Assembly (NCBI RefSeq): GCF_964355755.1
Contig: NC_092672.1
Coordinates: 19,838,501-19,902,500 of the forward strand
DNA length: 64,000 nucleotides
Source of the DNA: Antedon mediterranea
Lineage: Eukaryota > Echinodermata > Crinoidea > Comatulida > Antedonidae
Direction: 5' to 3'
Positions 53,610 through 64,000 of the stretch are shown here, in pieces. The notes beneath the pieces were generated by a model. It made no database searches, was not told the origin of the DNA, and worked only from the letters and a program-made list of their open reading frames with translations. Every line of letters starts with the position of its first letter. The stretch's first letter is position 1. Made by a program: the position numbers and the translations under genes.

Positions 53610-55976
53610 TTTCATTTCATTTATTTCAATATCATTATCACAGCCTTAGCTGAATTACAGAGATATTTACATTTTCTCAATATTAAAATTTGTATAAAAG
53701 TATAAAACCAATGATAATGATATAAAAAAGGAGGCAATTTACACAAGAAATACAATACAGGAACATTCAAAAAGTTTAGCTTAAAATATTAAAATAGAAA
53801 AAAAAACACCTAAAAGCACCAATAAGAATCGCATAGCTGTACTGGGTGATATATACTGATTATTCATATTGGCCCTGTTTCTGCTGCCAATCCCATATAC
53901 CGTATAAATATACCGTATAAATATACCGTATATATACCGTATATGAAATTCGTGCACTGTTTCCGCTGCACATACTTCATGGGTGGGCTGTAAAAAAAGT
54001 TGGCTTTTATACCCAAAATGCATTTTGTGAGACGGAAGTATGGATTGACCTAGAGTCTCGTGTAGTGAGGTTATATGACAAAAACAAAACAATGATGGTT
54101 TCTCAAAACGTCTTAGCATTGCTTTCTATTTTAAATCTAATGATCAGAAGTGGCAACGAATTTACATCACACAAACAATCTAGAAATGTAGAATGGGCAT
54201 TGACTACATTTATGCAAAGAAGACGACGGCGTTTGCCGATAACTTTCCTTTGGCGTTATTAAGTCTACAACAAATTCTGCTTTTATTTTGTTTGAGATAC
54301 TTTTGTAAATCTCGGTATCTCTTCTGTTGCCATGTAGTCTCCCCCCAACCTTGGTTCCCCCCACAATTGAATTGCAAAAATAGTTATTTCTTCAGTCCAC
54401 AGTGATATTTTGATCTGTTGCTTGCTTATTATACACGTGTGTGTCAATGCAGCAGAAAAACCAAACAAACGCGTCACGCTCTGTTAGTTTTTGACCTCGT
54501 GTCATGGGCCGGGTCACATATACGGTATATTTTGAGTGCAGCAGAAACGGGGTACGAAATATACGGTATATTTTGGAATATACCGTATAATATCCACAAA
54601 CGATGGGGATATTTATGCGGTATATATACCGCATATATATACGGTATATTTTTTATGAGACCCATTTCTGCTGCCAAAAAACATACCGTATATAAAATAT
54701 ACCGTATATATACGGTATATTTTTGGCAGCAGAAACGGGGCCTTAGAAGCGAGATAAGGTATGGTATTGCACTTTTTCTATATCTTTCAACTCTGCATTT
54801 GGGTTGTTGATACTTTACACGTCTTAGTTTCATGTTACTTACATTCTTCACTGGAAACCATTTTCCAAAATGAATAGTTTTTGAACAATTCAGAGCAAAC
54901 TTATAGCATAGATTATGCCTTCTATCAGATAAAGATCATTGAGTGCTTGGTCATAACATATGTAGTCATTACACAATATTATTCTGCAAGCCCTTTTTTG
55001 GACAGATTCTATCATATCACTTTGTTTCTTAGTGAGACTAGAATGCCATACTGGGACAGCATATTCAACACTTGGTCTTATGTAACTCTTAAATACATCT
55101 ACAAGATCAAATTTCGGAAGATTGAACTTTCTTAATCTACACAATATATGCAGACGTCTGCTGGCTTTGGATACAATTTCTTTAACATTACGGTCCCATT
55201 TGAGGTTAGCTTGTATCCATTAGTTTCATTAACGATTTCAATTGTAGCATTACCAATCAAAAGGGGTTCATGTTCATATTGATTTCTTTGAAAGTTAAAA
55301 TACATAGTTTTACATTTAGTTGGGTTAAGTTTTAGTTTGTTTTCATTAGACCATACATTCAGTAAAGCAATATCATTCTGAATTGAGGAAATTTCATCCT
55401 TTTTTACTATCTGTCCTATGCACAAATCATCTACATATTTCCAAGTTTTACATGGCGAGTCTTGCATGGCATCATTAATTAGAGCAAGAAAGATCATAGG
55501 CCCGAGGAGCGTCACATGTTAGATTAACACTCATTAATAAGGTGGATTTATAGCGTACTTGTTGGGTTCTGTTTGACAAAAAGCTAATTAACCACGGTAC
55601 AATTTCAGGTCTACAGCCAAGTGTTACTAATTTAGAAACTGCTATTGTGTGGTCAACACCATCGAATGCTTTACTAAAGTCAGTTAAAACTAACTGACCA
55701 ACAGATTTGGGAATGTTACTACCTTCATAGAAGACATTTAGTAGATCAACCAAATTATGGGTTGTAGAAAAGTGTTTACGGCAACCATATTGGTTGTTAT
55801 CAAGATTTTTCTCGATATCTGTTAAGAGCCATTTTTTAATGAAGCCCTCGGCTACCTTAGCTAGGATACATGTAAGCGAGATTGGTCGAAATTTGTCAAC
55901 CCTAGTAGAACCATTTTCTTTATATATAGATTTTTCCTGTTTCACTGTAAATGAAATGATAAAATGCACTTTGTGA
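53610..55976 (-). pseudogene. CR1/jockey-like LINE with nested TIR element
   Basis: On the minus strand: 55969-55475 RPISLTCILAKVAEGFIKKW and LTDFSKAFDGVDH (RT fingers/palm); 55515-55132 GPMIFLALINDAMQ, TWKYVDDLCIG (YVDD catalytic motif), NPTKCKTMYFNF; 55144-54890 SYIRPSVEYAVPVWHSS and IESVQKRACRIIL; then LRRVKYQQPKCRVERYRKSA and IPYLISLL near 54746, the C-terminus. At least two frameshifts. The 3' UTR is split by the TIR element at 53871-54742 and ends in an (AAATG)n-type tail at 53625-53645. Confidence 0.85.
53871..54742. mobile_element. Non-autonomous TIR transposon, copy 2
   Basis: 872 bp, nearly identical to 14687-15542 with the same ends and internal ataccgtatat palindromes. It is inserted at the end of the LINE coding region. 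Flanks are ATT and TTA, so no exact target duplication is visible here. Confidence 0.8.
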
Positions 55977-57184
55977 AGTGAAACAAATTAATGTAATAAA
56001 ATTCACTTAATGAAATAAATTAAATCAATAGATTTAAACTTAGATTACAAATACTGCCACCAGTGTCCCAACATTTGAGATCACTTCTTTCTTTTAAATA
56101 CTGCCACCAATGTAAGCTTATTTGTTATCTTTGCTGTTCTATATTTGTAATCAATACAAAGGTTAAAGTTTAAATATTACCTTTTTATGGGTTCTCTGCC
56201 TACAGCGTTGAGCCTAATCTAATACTGTTTTACTTAAATTGTACCAAGGGTTCTTAAAGCTTATTCACATGTCTACATTAGACGGAAGTTTTTCAATTCA
56301 ATTGTTATTTACAGTTTTGCTGAAAGAAATTGATAGGTTGCAAATTAAATTGATTTAACAAAGTTACAAATGTGAATTGAGAGATTGTTCCAAATGGCTG
56401 GAATGACATTTAAAAAGAATATTTAAGAGAGTTACAATGGAAAAAAAGGATACAGAAAGTGGGAAAATCTCTTCTTTGATTAATAAAGTATTAGAGACCA
56501 AAATGTTTCATTATTTTGTGTTTTAGCCTAGAGGGCGTTGTTAAGAATTGTGTTGTTAATTGGTCAAACATTTTAAAAGATTACTTTGTACTGTTCATAT
56601 TTATTTACAGGGTGTGAGTGAGTGTAGCTACTGTATGACACAAAGTACAATGTTATTGAACTTCCTTCAATATAGGTAGCTTGTACTATTGACTATTATG
56701 TAATTTGCATATTTTGAGCTTTGCTGTCACGTGACTATACAATCACTCAATCAATTTTCAATAAAATCATTAAATTCATTTTTAAACATTTTATTTGATT
56801 AATTTATTCACCATGTGACATGATCAAAAAGAAAAATCAATATGCATCTGTAGTAGTATAAGATGCTTTTATTAAAATGTCATTATAGCACACGGCAGAA
56901 TTGGAAGTAAAGTTTCACAATATAATAAAAAATAGTTGAAATGGTAAATCATACAAAATGAAAAATCTATACAAAATTAACAAATTAGGATAACAAGAAA
57001 CAAACATAATACAAATAAGATAAAAATTTATTTGACATTGACATTATCTTATATTATGACCTTTGTATTTTCTATTTATTTTACCTTGTCTTTAACCAAT
57101 ATTACATATGAAATTGTAGTGCAATGATAAAATGAAAGCAAACATTAAATCATGTGACTTTGAATACTTGATTGACGCAGACAA
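55977..57184. other. AT-rich intergenic sequence
   Basis: No gene or structured repeat that I can support. Confidence 0.5.
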
Positions 57185-58135
57185 TTTATAACAATTCTTG
57201 TCCAGTATTGGTCTTCATTTCATATCTTTAAAAGTAAAATGTTTACTGTAGAGTATTTGTGTTGTAGCTGTTTAACAATTCTTGTCCAGTATTGGTCTTC
57301 ATTTCATATCTTTAAAAGTAAAATGTTTACAGTAGAGTATTTGTGATGTAGCTGTTTAACAATTCTTGTCCAGTATTGGTCTTCATTTCATATCTTTAAA
57401 AGTAAAATGTTCATTATAGAGTATTTGTGTTGTAGCTGTTTAACAATTCTTGTCCAGTATTGGTCTTCATTTCATATCTTTAAAAGTAAAATGTTTACTG
57501 TAGAGTATTTGTGTTGTAGCTGTTTAACAATTCTTGTCCAGTATTGGTCTTCATTATTTCATGTCTTTAAAAGTAAAATGTTTACTGTAGAGTATTTGTG
57601 TTGTAGTTGTTTAACAATTCTTGTCCAGTATTGGTCTTCATTATTGCATATCTTTAAAAGTAAAATGTTCACTGTAGAGTATTTGTGTTGTAGCTGTTTA
57701 ACAATTCTTGTCCAGTATTGGTCTTCATTATTTCATATCTTTAAAAGTAAAATGTTCACTGTAGAGTATTTGTGTTGTAGCTGTTTAACAATTCTTGTCC
57801 AGTATTGGTCTTCATTATTTCATATCTTTAAAAGTAAAATGTTCACTGTAGAGTATTTGTGATGTAGCTGTTTAACAATTCTTGTCCAGTATTGGTCTTC
57901 ATTATTTCTATATCTTTAAAAGTAAAATGTTCACTGTAGAGTATTTGTGATGTAGCTGTTTAACAATTCTTGTCCAGTATTGGTCTTCATTATTGCATAT
58001 CTTTAAAAGTAAAATGTTCATTATAGAGTATTTGTGTTGTAGCTGTTTAACAATTCTTGTCCAGTATTGGTCTTCATTATTGCATGTCTTTAAAAGTAAA
58101 ATGTTCATTATAGAGTATTTGTGTTGTACCTGTTT
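57185..58135. repeat. 84-87-bp minisatellite, 11 copies
   Basis: Units contain acaattcttgtccagtattg, then catatctttaaaagtaaaat and tagagtatttgtgttgtagc. Two length classes differ by 3 bp (catt versus cattatt). Units divisible by three leave an open frame on both strands. Confidence 0.9.
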
Positions 58136-60510
58136 GTCATGTTGGTTTACCTGCTTGTCTTTACATTCTATTAGTATGTTAAACATTTTGTACAGTAAAG
58201 AGTTAAGTTGTACATTTTACCCAGTTGTTTCTTGGGCAAAGTGTAATAAATAATAATCTTTATTGAAAATGATACCTTAATATTTTCATCTGTTGCAACT
58301 CATATTACAATTTCTTGAGTTGTAGATTGTATACCTTTAAAATCTCCTGTCTGATTCAGCAGCCGGTTATCTAATGTATACATTTTAGTTTTCTTATAGT
58401 TGTTTAACTTCATAGGTAGAATAATCATGTTGTCATGCTGTATGTCATTGAATTGAATGGGTTCATACAGCACAACTTCGTTTGTTTGTATTAATATTCA
58501 TATGATCATTTCTTTGGTTTTTTGCCTGTAAACATTCAATTGGTTAGATTTTGTCTTGTCTCTCATTAAGTAGGCCTACTAAAATTGTTTAATAAAGAAT
58601 ATATTTAACACCAAATATTAAACCAGGCTTTGTTGCACTATTGTACTTGTAGCATTAAATATAGTAGGTTTATTTATACTTTTTTAAACACTCTAAAGTA
58701 AAATTCACAATAAACTAGTTACAGTTTGTCTTCTGTCTTTATACAATTTTGTTTCAATATTACTATCAACCAAATTACAAAAAAGTGTATAATTTACTTT
58801 ATTAATTTAAAACCAAAGTTGTTTTTTTAAATCTTTAAATTCAACGATCAAAGTCTTTTATCAGATTGTCTGTTGACTGATTAGCAGTTGGTTATTTGCG
58901 GCAATTTCAACTCTGTATTTTATTTTATTTCATGTTGGTTTGTAGTTGTAATCAACTAAATGATAAGAACAAAGCAAACACTAAGTCACGCTATGTTATA
59001 ATTTGTATAGAATCCATTGAATTGCACTGGTTATCACTATATAAATAATGATATAAAAGTGTTTGGTCTTCTGTACAACAACCACTTGCATTCAACTTTT
59101 GAAGAGGAAACGTTGCATATTTTGGATTTATTTTATTTTAGCATTACCACTGTAAGTGTATGTAGTACTTGTAGGTCTAAATAATGTTATAACATTATTT
59201 GATAGAGAAAGCATTGGTTGAGGAAAGTGTTGATAGAGAAGACATTGGATTTTATATTTACTCTATTTCAACATCATGTTATAACATTATTTGATAGAGA
59301 AAGCATTGGTTGAGGAAATTGTTGATAGAGGAGACATTGGATTATATATTTACTCTATTTCAACATCATGTTCAGTTCTTGTATATTTATATTTGTTACT
59401 TTCAAAATTAGAGGGAGGGGTGCTTTTATTTAGGAAAAGGGTGGTTTAAAGCCACAACAGTCTATAGATGATTCTAATGATGTTGATCAGATTTCTGTAG
59501 AAGCTAATGCACTTGTCAATTGTATGACCCACTATACGACAAGATTACATGGTTTTGCAAATATTTTTTTCCCCATATTTTTTAATTCCACAATTTTTCC
59601 AGTCATTTTAATTTTGTAAAGCTTGGTTTACACTACACTTAACAACTTCTTGTGTTTGTACTACAATTCAAAAGGAAATCATGTGTAGGAGTTTTGTAAA
59701 TGAATTGTAAGAATTCTAAAGTGAAATTCAATAGAATACTTGTGTATTGTGCTTCTATATTTAATAAGTGCACAGACCGTGGACACGTTTTTGTGATATC
59801 AAAGTCAGGTACTATTCATTGTGAATACTATAATAGAAATATACTCTAAAGAGTAGACAGTTGGTGCTATGATTTGATTGAATTCAGACAACTAGAAAGT
59901 CAGTCCAGTTATTGTGAATTATAAGATTATTCCAGTTTAGTCAATAATAATGTAAGTTTGCAATGTAGATGTGAAGTACAGTAAGAAATACAGTATATTG
60001 CTAGTTTTATAGATACATTTTTATAAATTTTATTTTATTATTTTATAATTTTGATTAATATTAAGAGTAAGAGTTTTAAGGAAGAAGGAAGCTGAAATAA
60101 GCTGGTTGAGAATTGAAATGTTTGGATACAAGAGAAGAAAATTAAATGGGTTGTTACAACAGGATATGTCTATGTTTAAAGATTTAACGTTAAACTTACA
60201 TTTTGTGTTAGTTTTGCTCATGATTGACAGTTTTATTAAATTCAGACAATGCTAGCTAATAGAAACAACTGTTGTTAATGCCAGCATAGAAAAAAACCCA
60301 ACAAAAAGCCTAAAGAGAAAATGCTCACCAGTATATAGATTAACAACAGAAAGCCTGAAAGAGAAAATGATCAACAGTATGTACATTTAGGAGAACACTT
60401 TAATGTAGTTTAACTCTATTTCCTTTAACATATCATGTTTGATAGCCTGATAAATTGTATACTTCTTAGTCAATGTAAACTTAGGCCTATACTGTATCGT
60501 TTAAGCTGCT
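58136..60510. other. AT-rich intergenic with one ~115-bp duplication
   Basis: 59183-59265 and 59277-59370 are direct copies (ttataacattatttgataga and onward). Nothing else to report. Confidence 0.55.
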
Positions 60511-60890
60511 TGGTTGGTTCTGTAGGTCTGTCAGTCTTAAAAATTTAACATGTTAAATCTGATATATCAATTGATTTCTGTAGGTCTGTCAGTCTTTTAA
60601 ACATTTAACAGGTTAGATCTGATATACCAATTGATTTCTGTAGGTCTGTCAGTCTGTTAAACATGTAACAGGTTAGATCTGGTATACCAATTGATTTCTG
60701 TAGGTCTGTTAGTCTTTTAGACATTTAACAGGTTAGATCTGATATACCAATTGATTTCTGTAGGTCTGTCAGTCTTTTAAACATGTTACAGGTTAGATCT
60801 GATATACCAATTGATTTATGTAGGTCTGTTAGTCTTGTAAACATTTATCACATTAAATCTGATATATCAATTGATTTCTGTATACTCTAG
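60511..60890. repeat. ~61-bp tandem repeat, 6 copies
   Basis: Units contain tgatttctgtaggtctgtca then ggttagatctgatataccaa. Confidence 0.85.
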
Positions 60891-60894
60891 TAGC

Positions 60895-61450
60895 TAGATC
60901 AACTTTCGTATGCACTTTGAGGCCCAGAGAATTTGACTTCAGAAATTGGTTTAGGGTGGTCAAACAATCATTTTTTGCTTGGTTACACATTTTGAAAATG
61001 TTGCGAAAGGTCAAAAGGTCAGGGTCAAAGGTTATAAAATCAAACACCATTATGTCCTTAAATCTCGACAACCACTGGTCACAGCGAGGTAATTTTGGTC
61101 TCAAATTGATCAGAAGGTATACATTCATATTCAGTCTAATAAAACATTTTAGTCGAAAATGACTGGAAATGCCATTTCTGACCTTTGACCCATAAACCAG
61201 GGCATGTCTGTATCTCCGTAACTATTGGCCGTAGAGACTTGAATTTGGGCTCAAATTGTTCGAAATATACATTTAGTTATTTGTTACACATTTTGAACAA
61301 TGTTACAAAAGGTCAAAAGGTCAAGGCCAGGGGTTATATGAATAAACACAAATAGGTATTTGTATCTCGGCAACCACTGGTCACAGCGAGTAAATTTTGA
61401 TCTCAAAATGTTCAGAAGCTATACATTCATATTCAGTCTAATGAAACATT
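60895..61450. repeat. Interspersed repeat with internal duplication (aaaggtcaaaaggtca)
   Basis: Two ~290-bp copies share acacattttgaa, aaaggtcaaaaggtca, caaccactggtcacagcga and ttcatattcagtctaat. Typical of a dispersed family; no gene. Confidence 0.65.
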
Positions 61451-62154
61451 TTGTAAAAAACTTAAAATTAGTATCAAATTGTTAGAAATACACTTATTTA
61501 CATTCATTCTAACAGAAAATTTGGATAAAAGATGATCATAAATACTATTAATTACTAATCTTTAAAATGAAAAATATATCTACCCAACTTATCATTAGAC
61601 AGTAATGTTATGCAATAATTGATGCTTAATGATTTCATTATACTGTAGGAATTAAAAACAAATCCTTTACTGTTTGTAATAATTGTACTTTTGCTTATAA
61701 TAATGCTAGCAATTGTTGACCCCCGAACGTTCAAACATTTTGAGAATGCTAGAAGTAATTTACTGTAGTTACCCGAATAAAAGCCTCGGGCATTTATTTA
61801 TTCAGGGAAGGCGTTTATTTTGTTGGGTGTAATAATGGTAACATGTATAATCAACTAAATACACCCTAGATATATATATATAAAAAAAAAATATATATAT
61901 AATAAGAATAATAACGGGATTAAACCTCATTCTATACTGGAGAAAGTACAATCATGTAATAAAAGGTATCGGAGACCACAATAATAGACCAAGTCATTGT
62001 CATTATTACATAACACTGTTGCATAATAGTTTTGAATGTCAACGACAAAACTTATACATACACGTCTGTTCCCAGTGTAGATAATAAAACAATAAATATT
62101 TCTGGAGATTTATTATCAAACCACTAGAAACTTTGACATGTTTTAGGTACTGAA
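61451..62154. other. AT-rich intergenic
   Basis: A short (TA)n tract lies near 61870-61900. No gene seen. Confidence 0.5.
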
Positions 62155-62157
62155 TGC

Positions 62158-63745
62158 ATTGACAACTAGAAAGCCACTCCGAGAGGGCATACCTCCGCCT
62201 ACTGTAAAATTCTCCTACATAAGATTTCTCCGGTAAAAAAAAAATAAATATATATATTTGTGTGTGTCTTAATGCTCTTTGTGATTTAGGCTAATTTCAT
62301 TACAAGCATGTGTATGCTAGTTTGGTGTAATGGTTAATATGTAACAAGCCTTTCAATTAACAATAGCTTCAGTTGACTAACAATAGAACAGCAACGCGAA
62401 AATCAAACGAGTGAATTTGAAAAGAAATAGGTTTTTTAAACTACTCGCATCAAAAAACGTGCACATTAAATCAAATTATGTTTTAAAATTACAAATCAAA
62501 AATTATAATTCTTGCCTCTTGTTCAAAAATGAAGTTTTTTGGACAAGTAATTCTCGAGAAAATGAAATTTCAGTTTACTTGTTACTTTAAGACTGCTCGC
62601 CGGCTTTTGAAAAATTCTGTCCTATCTTTTAACACTATCAGGTCTAAAAAAGTATACTAAAAAGTGGTCCAGAATTGGGACTGTGGTCCCAAATGGTCCC
62701 AAAATTTAATGAAATGGTCCTTGACCACATATCTATCTGTCTATTTATTTTGGTAAAGATCTTGTAATTACTTTTTGAGTAATCCTGCTAACAAACAAAC
62801 AAATGAAAGCACTCAGAAACTGAGTGAAGTACTTGGCAAAATATATATCCACTGACTGGGAGCATGTTGAAAGATACAATTTTTGCTTTAGGTATTATCT
62901 TTACATGGTTAAAATACTGATAAGGTTAATAATTTGTTTAAATAATTTTTAATGCAAACAATTCCGGCATTGCAACAATGACCTTTCTAAAATAAAGTTT
63001 GACCAGATTAATGGCCGAGGAGTGTCTTGAAGCTGTACCGATTTGCGGCGCCTCTGCCTTAACCCATGTAGTAATATATCAATTTACCTGAAAATCAATA
63101 GGCATGTTCTGTAAGTATATACCTGATGAAATAAGGAAGGACACACGCTGGTGCTAACAAAACTACTTATCAACTTACAATAGTTTAATTTGAATAACAA
63201 TAGAACAGCAACACCAAAAACAAACTGGTGAATTTGAAAAGAAATAGGTTTTTTTAAACTACTCGTATAAAAAAGCTGGTACACTGAATCAACTTTTGTT
63301 TTAAAATTAAAAATCACAATTTATAACTCTTGCCTCTTGTACAAAAATGATGTTTTTTGGACAAGTAGTTCTCGAGAAAATGCAATTTCAGTACACTTGT
63401 TACTTTAAGACTGCTCGCCGGCTTTTGAAAATTGTCTCCTATCTTTTAACACTAGCCGGTCTGAAAATAATATCATTTTTGTTATTTGTGAAGTTATTAA
63501 TAAACCAATTTTGTTGATTTTCAATAGGCATGGTCTGACAATATATACCTATCTACACCCAAAAATTCAGAACGATAACTTGAACACTGTAGGCGCTATC
63601 GTGCTAACAAACAAACAAACAAACAAACATACAAACATACAAACATACATACAAACAAAGTGAATACTATACTTGGCAAAATTCTTTTTTGCCAAGTAAC
63701 AAACACACGCTACCGATTACATATACCTCCTTGGCGGAGGTAAAT
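62158..63745 (+). mobile_element. 'cctccgcc' element, full-length copy, ~1.59 kb
   Basis: Starts ctagaaagccactccgagag then tacctccgcctactgtaa, ends tacctccttggcggaggta. The 10-bp tacctccgcc is inverted at the two ends. A-box-like tggtgtaatgg lies near 62325. Two internal segments (62390-62630 and 63180-63450) are diverged direct copies of each other. A (CAAA/CATA)n tract lies at 63605-63660. No protein is encoded. It is the reference copy for 6306-7723. Confidence 0.75.
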
Positions 63746-64000
63746 AAAACCATCAGAAGTTTATCATGATAAAATCATACTACAACACTGTACTACAGTA
63801 CACAAGGGTGTTTTCAGGAAAGCTGGACATATTGTACAATAGTAATGAAACTATGTATTGGCATTTAAAACTATGCAAAAGATTGTTGTCAAATTGTAGT
63901 TACAAACAAATAGATGATAGAATGAAGATCCATTATGAGTGCAATCGTGTCAGGATAATGATGTGTCATTGTTTTATATCATTATACTGGCACATGGAGG
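63746..64000. other. AT-rich window end
   Basis: Nothing supportable. Confidence 0.5.

Noticed and set aside
57407-58253. Repeat-encoded frames of 151, 92 and 86 codons
   Set aside because: Produced by the 84/87-bp minisatellite; open on both strands with identical repeats.

Overview
This is AT-rich, repeat-loaded eukaryotic DNA, most likely from a marine invertebrate deuterostome (an echinoderm such as a crinoid, or a hemichordate or cephalochordate). The guess rests on one host gene, on GT-AG introns up to 9.6 kb, and on the mobile elements: L1/Tx1-like and CR1/jockey-like LINEs, a Penelope-like fragment, many MITEs and the 'cctccgcc...ggcggaggt' repeat family. No bacterial gene, rRNA or CRISPR array is visible.

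The one well-supported host gene runs on the + strand from before 2928 to 38740. I assembled it by hand from about 19 phase-compatible exons. In order it encodes ankyrin repeats, a Roc GTPase (P-loop GKEGAGKTS, G3 WDYAGQ, G4 THVDK), a COR domain, a short Cys/His zinc-ribbon-like segment, a Thr/Ser-rich linker from two duplicated exons, and one of two alternative last exons. Both last exons carry a death-effector-like (DED) domain; the distal one adds a death-like domain. This is the layout expected of a ROCO signalling switch with a death-fold adaptor in an innate-immune or cell-death pathway. The 5' end lies outside the window. One Roc exon carries an in-frame TGA at the best splice site.

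Layout: 1-1620, 5'-truncated LINE (minus strand) abutting a duplicated ankyrin intron. 2928-4066, ankyrin exons. 4067-13665, a 9.6-kb intron with two giant foldback arrays of a 21-bp palindromic unit (7724-11753). 13666-21218, linker and Roc exons, with TIR elements in the introns. 21219-30594, a 9.4-kb intron full of inverted-repeat elements and a Penelope fragment. 30595-34627, COR, zinc ribbon and linker. 35114-38740, alternative DED ends. 38690-41815, two minisatellites, one grown from the gene's own last coding sequence. 42843-47110, inverted-repeat elements and a degenerate LINE. 47184-49362, three intronless ORFs of unknown origin. 49400-53600, mostly non-coding, with a 100-bp-arm hairpin. 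53610-55976, a LINE with a TIR element nested in its 3' end. 57190-60890, minisatellites. 62155-63745, a full copy of the 'cctccgcc' element.

All homology statements come from motif recognition by eye. Exon boundaries were chosen by reading frame and splice consensus, and no search was run.
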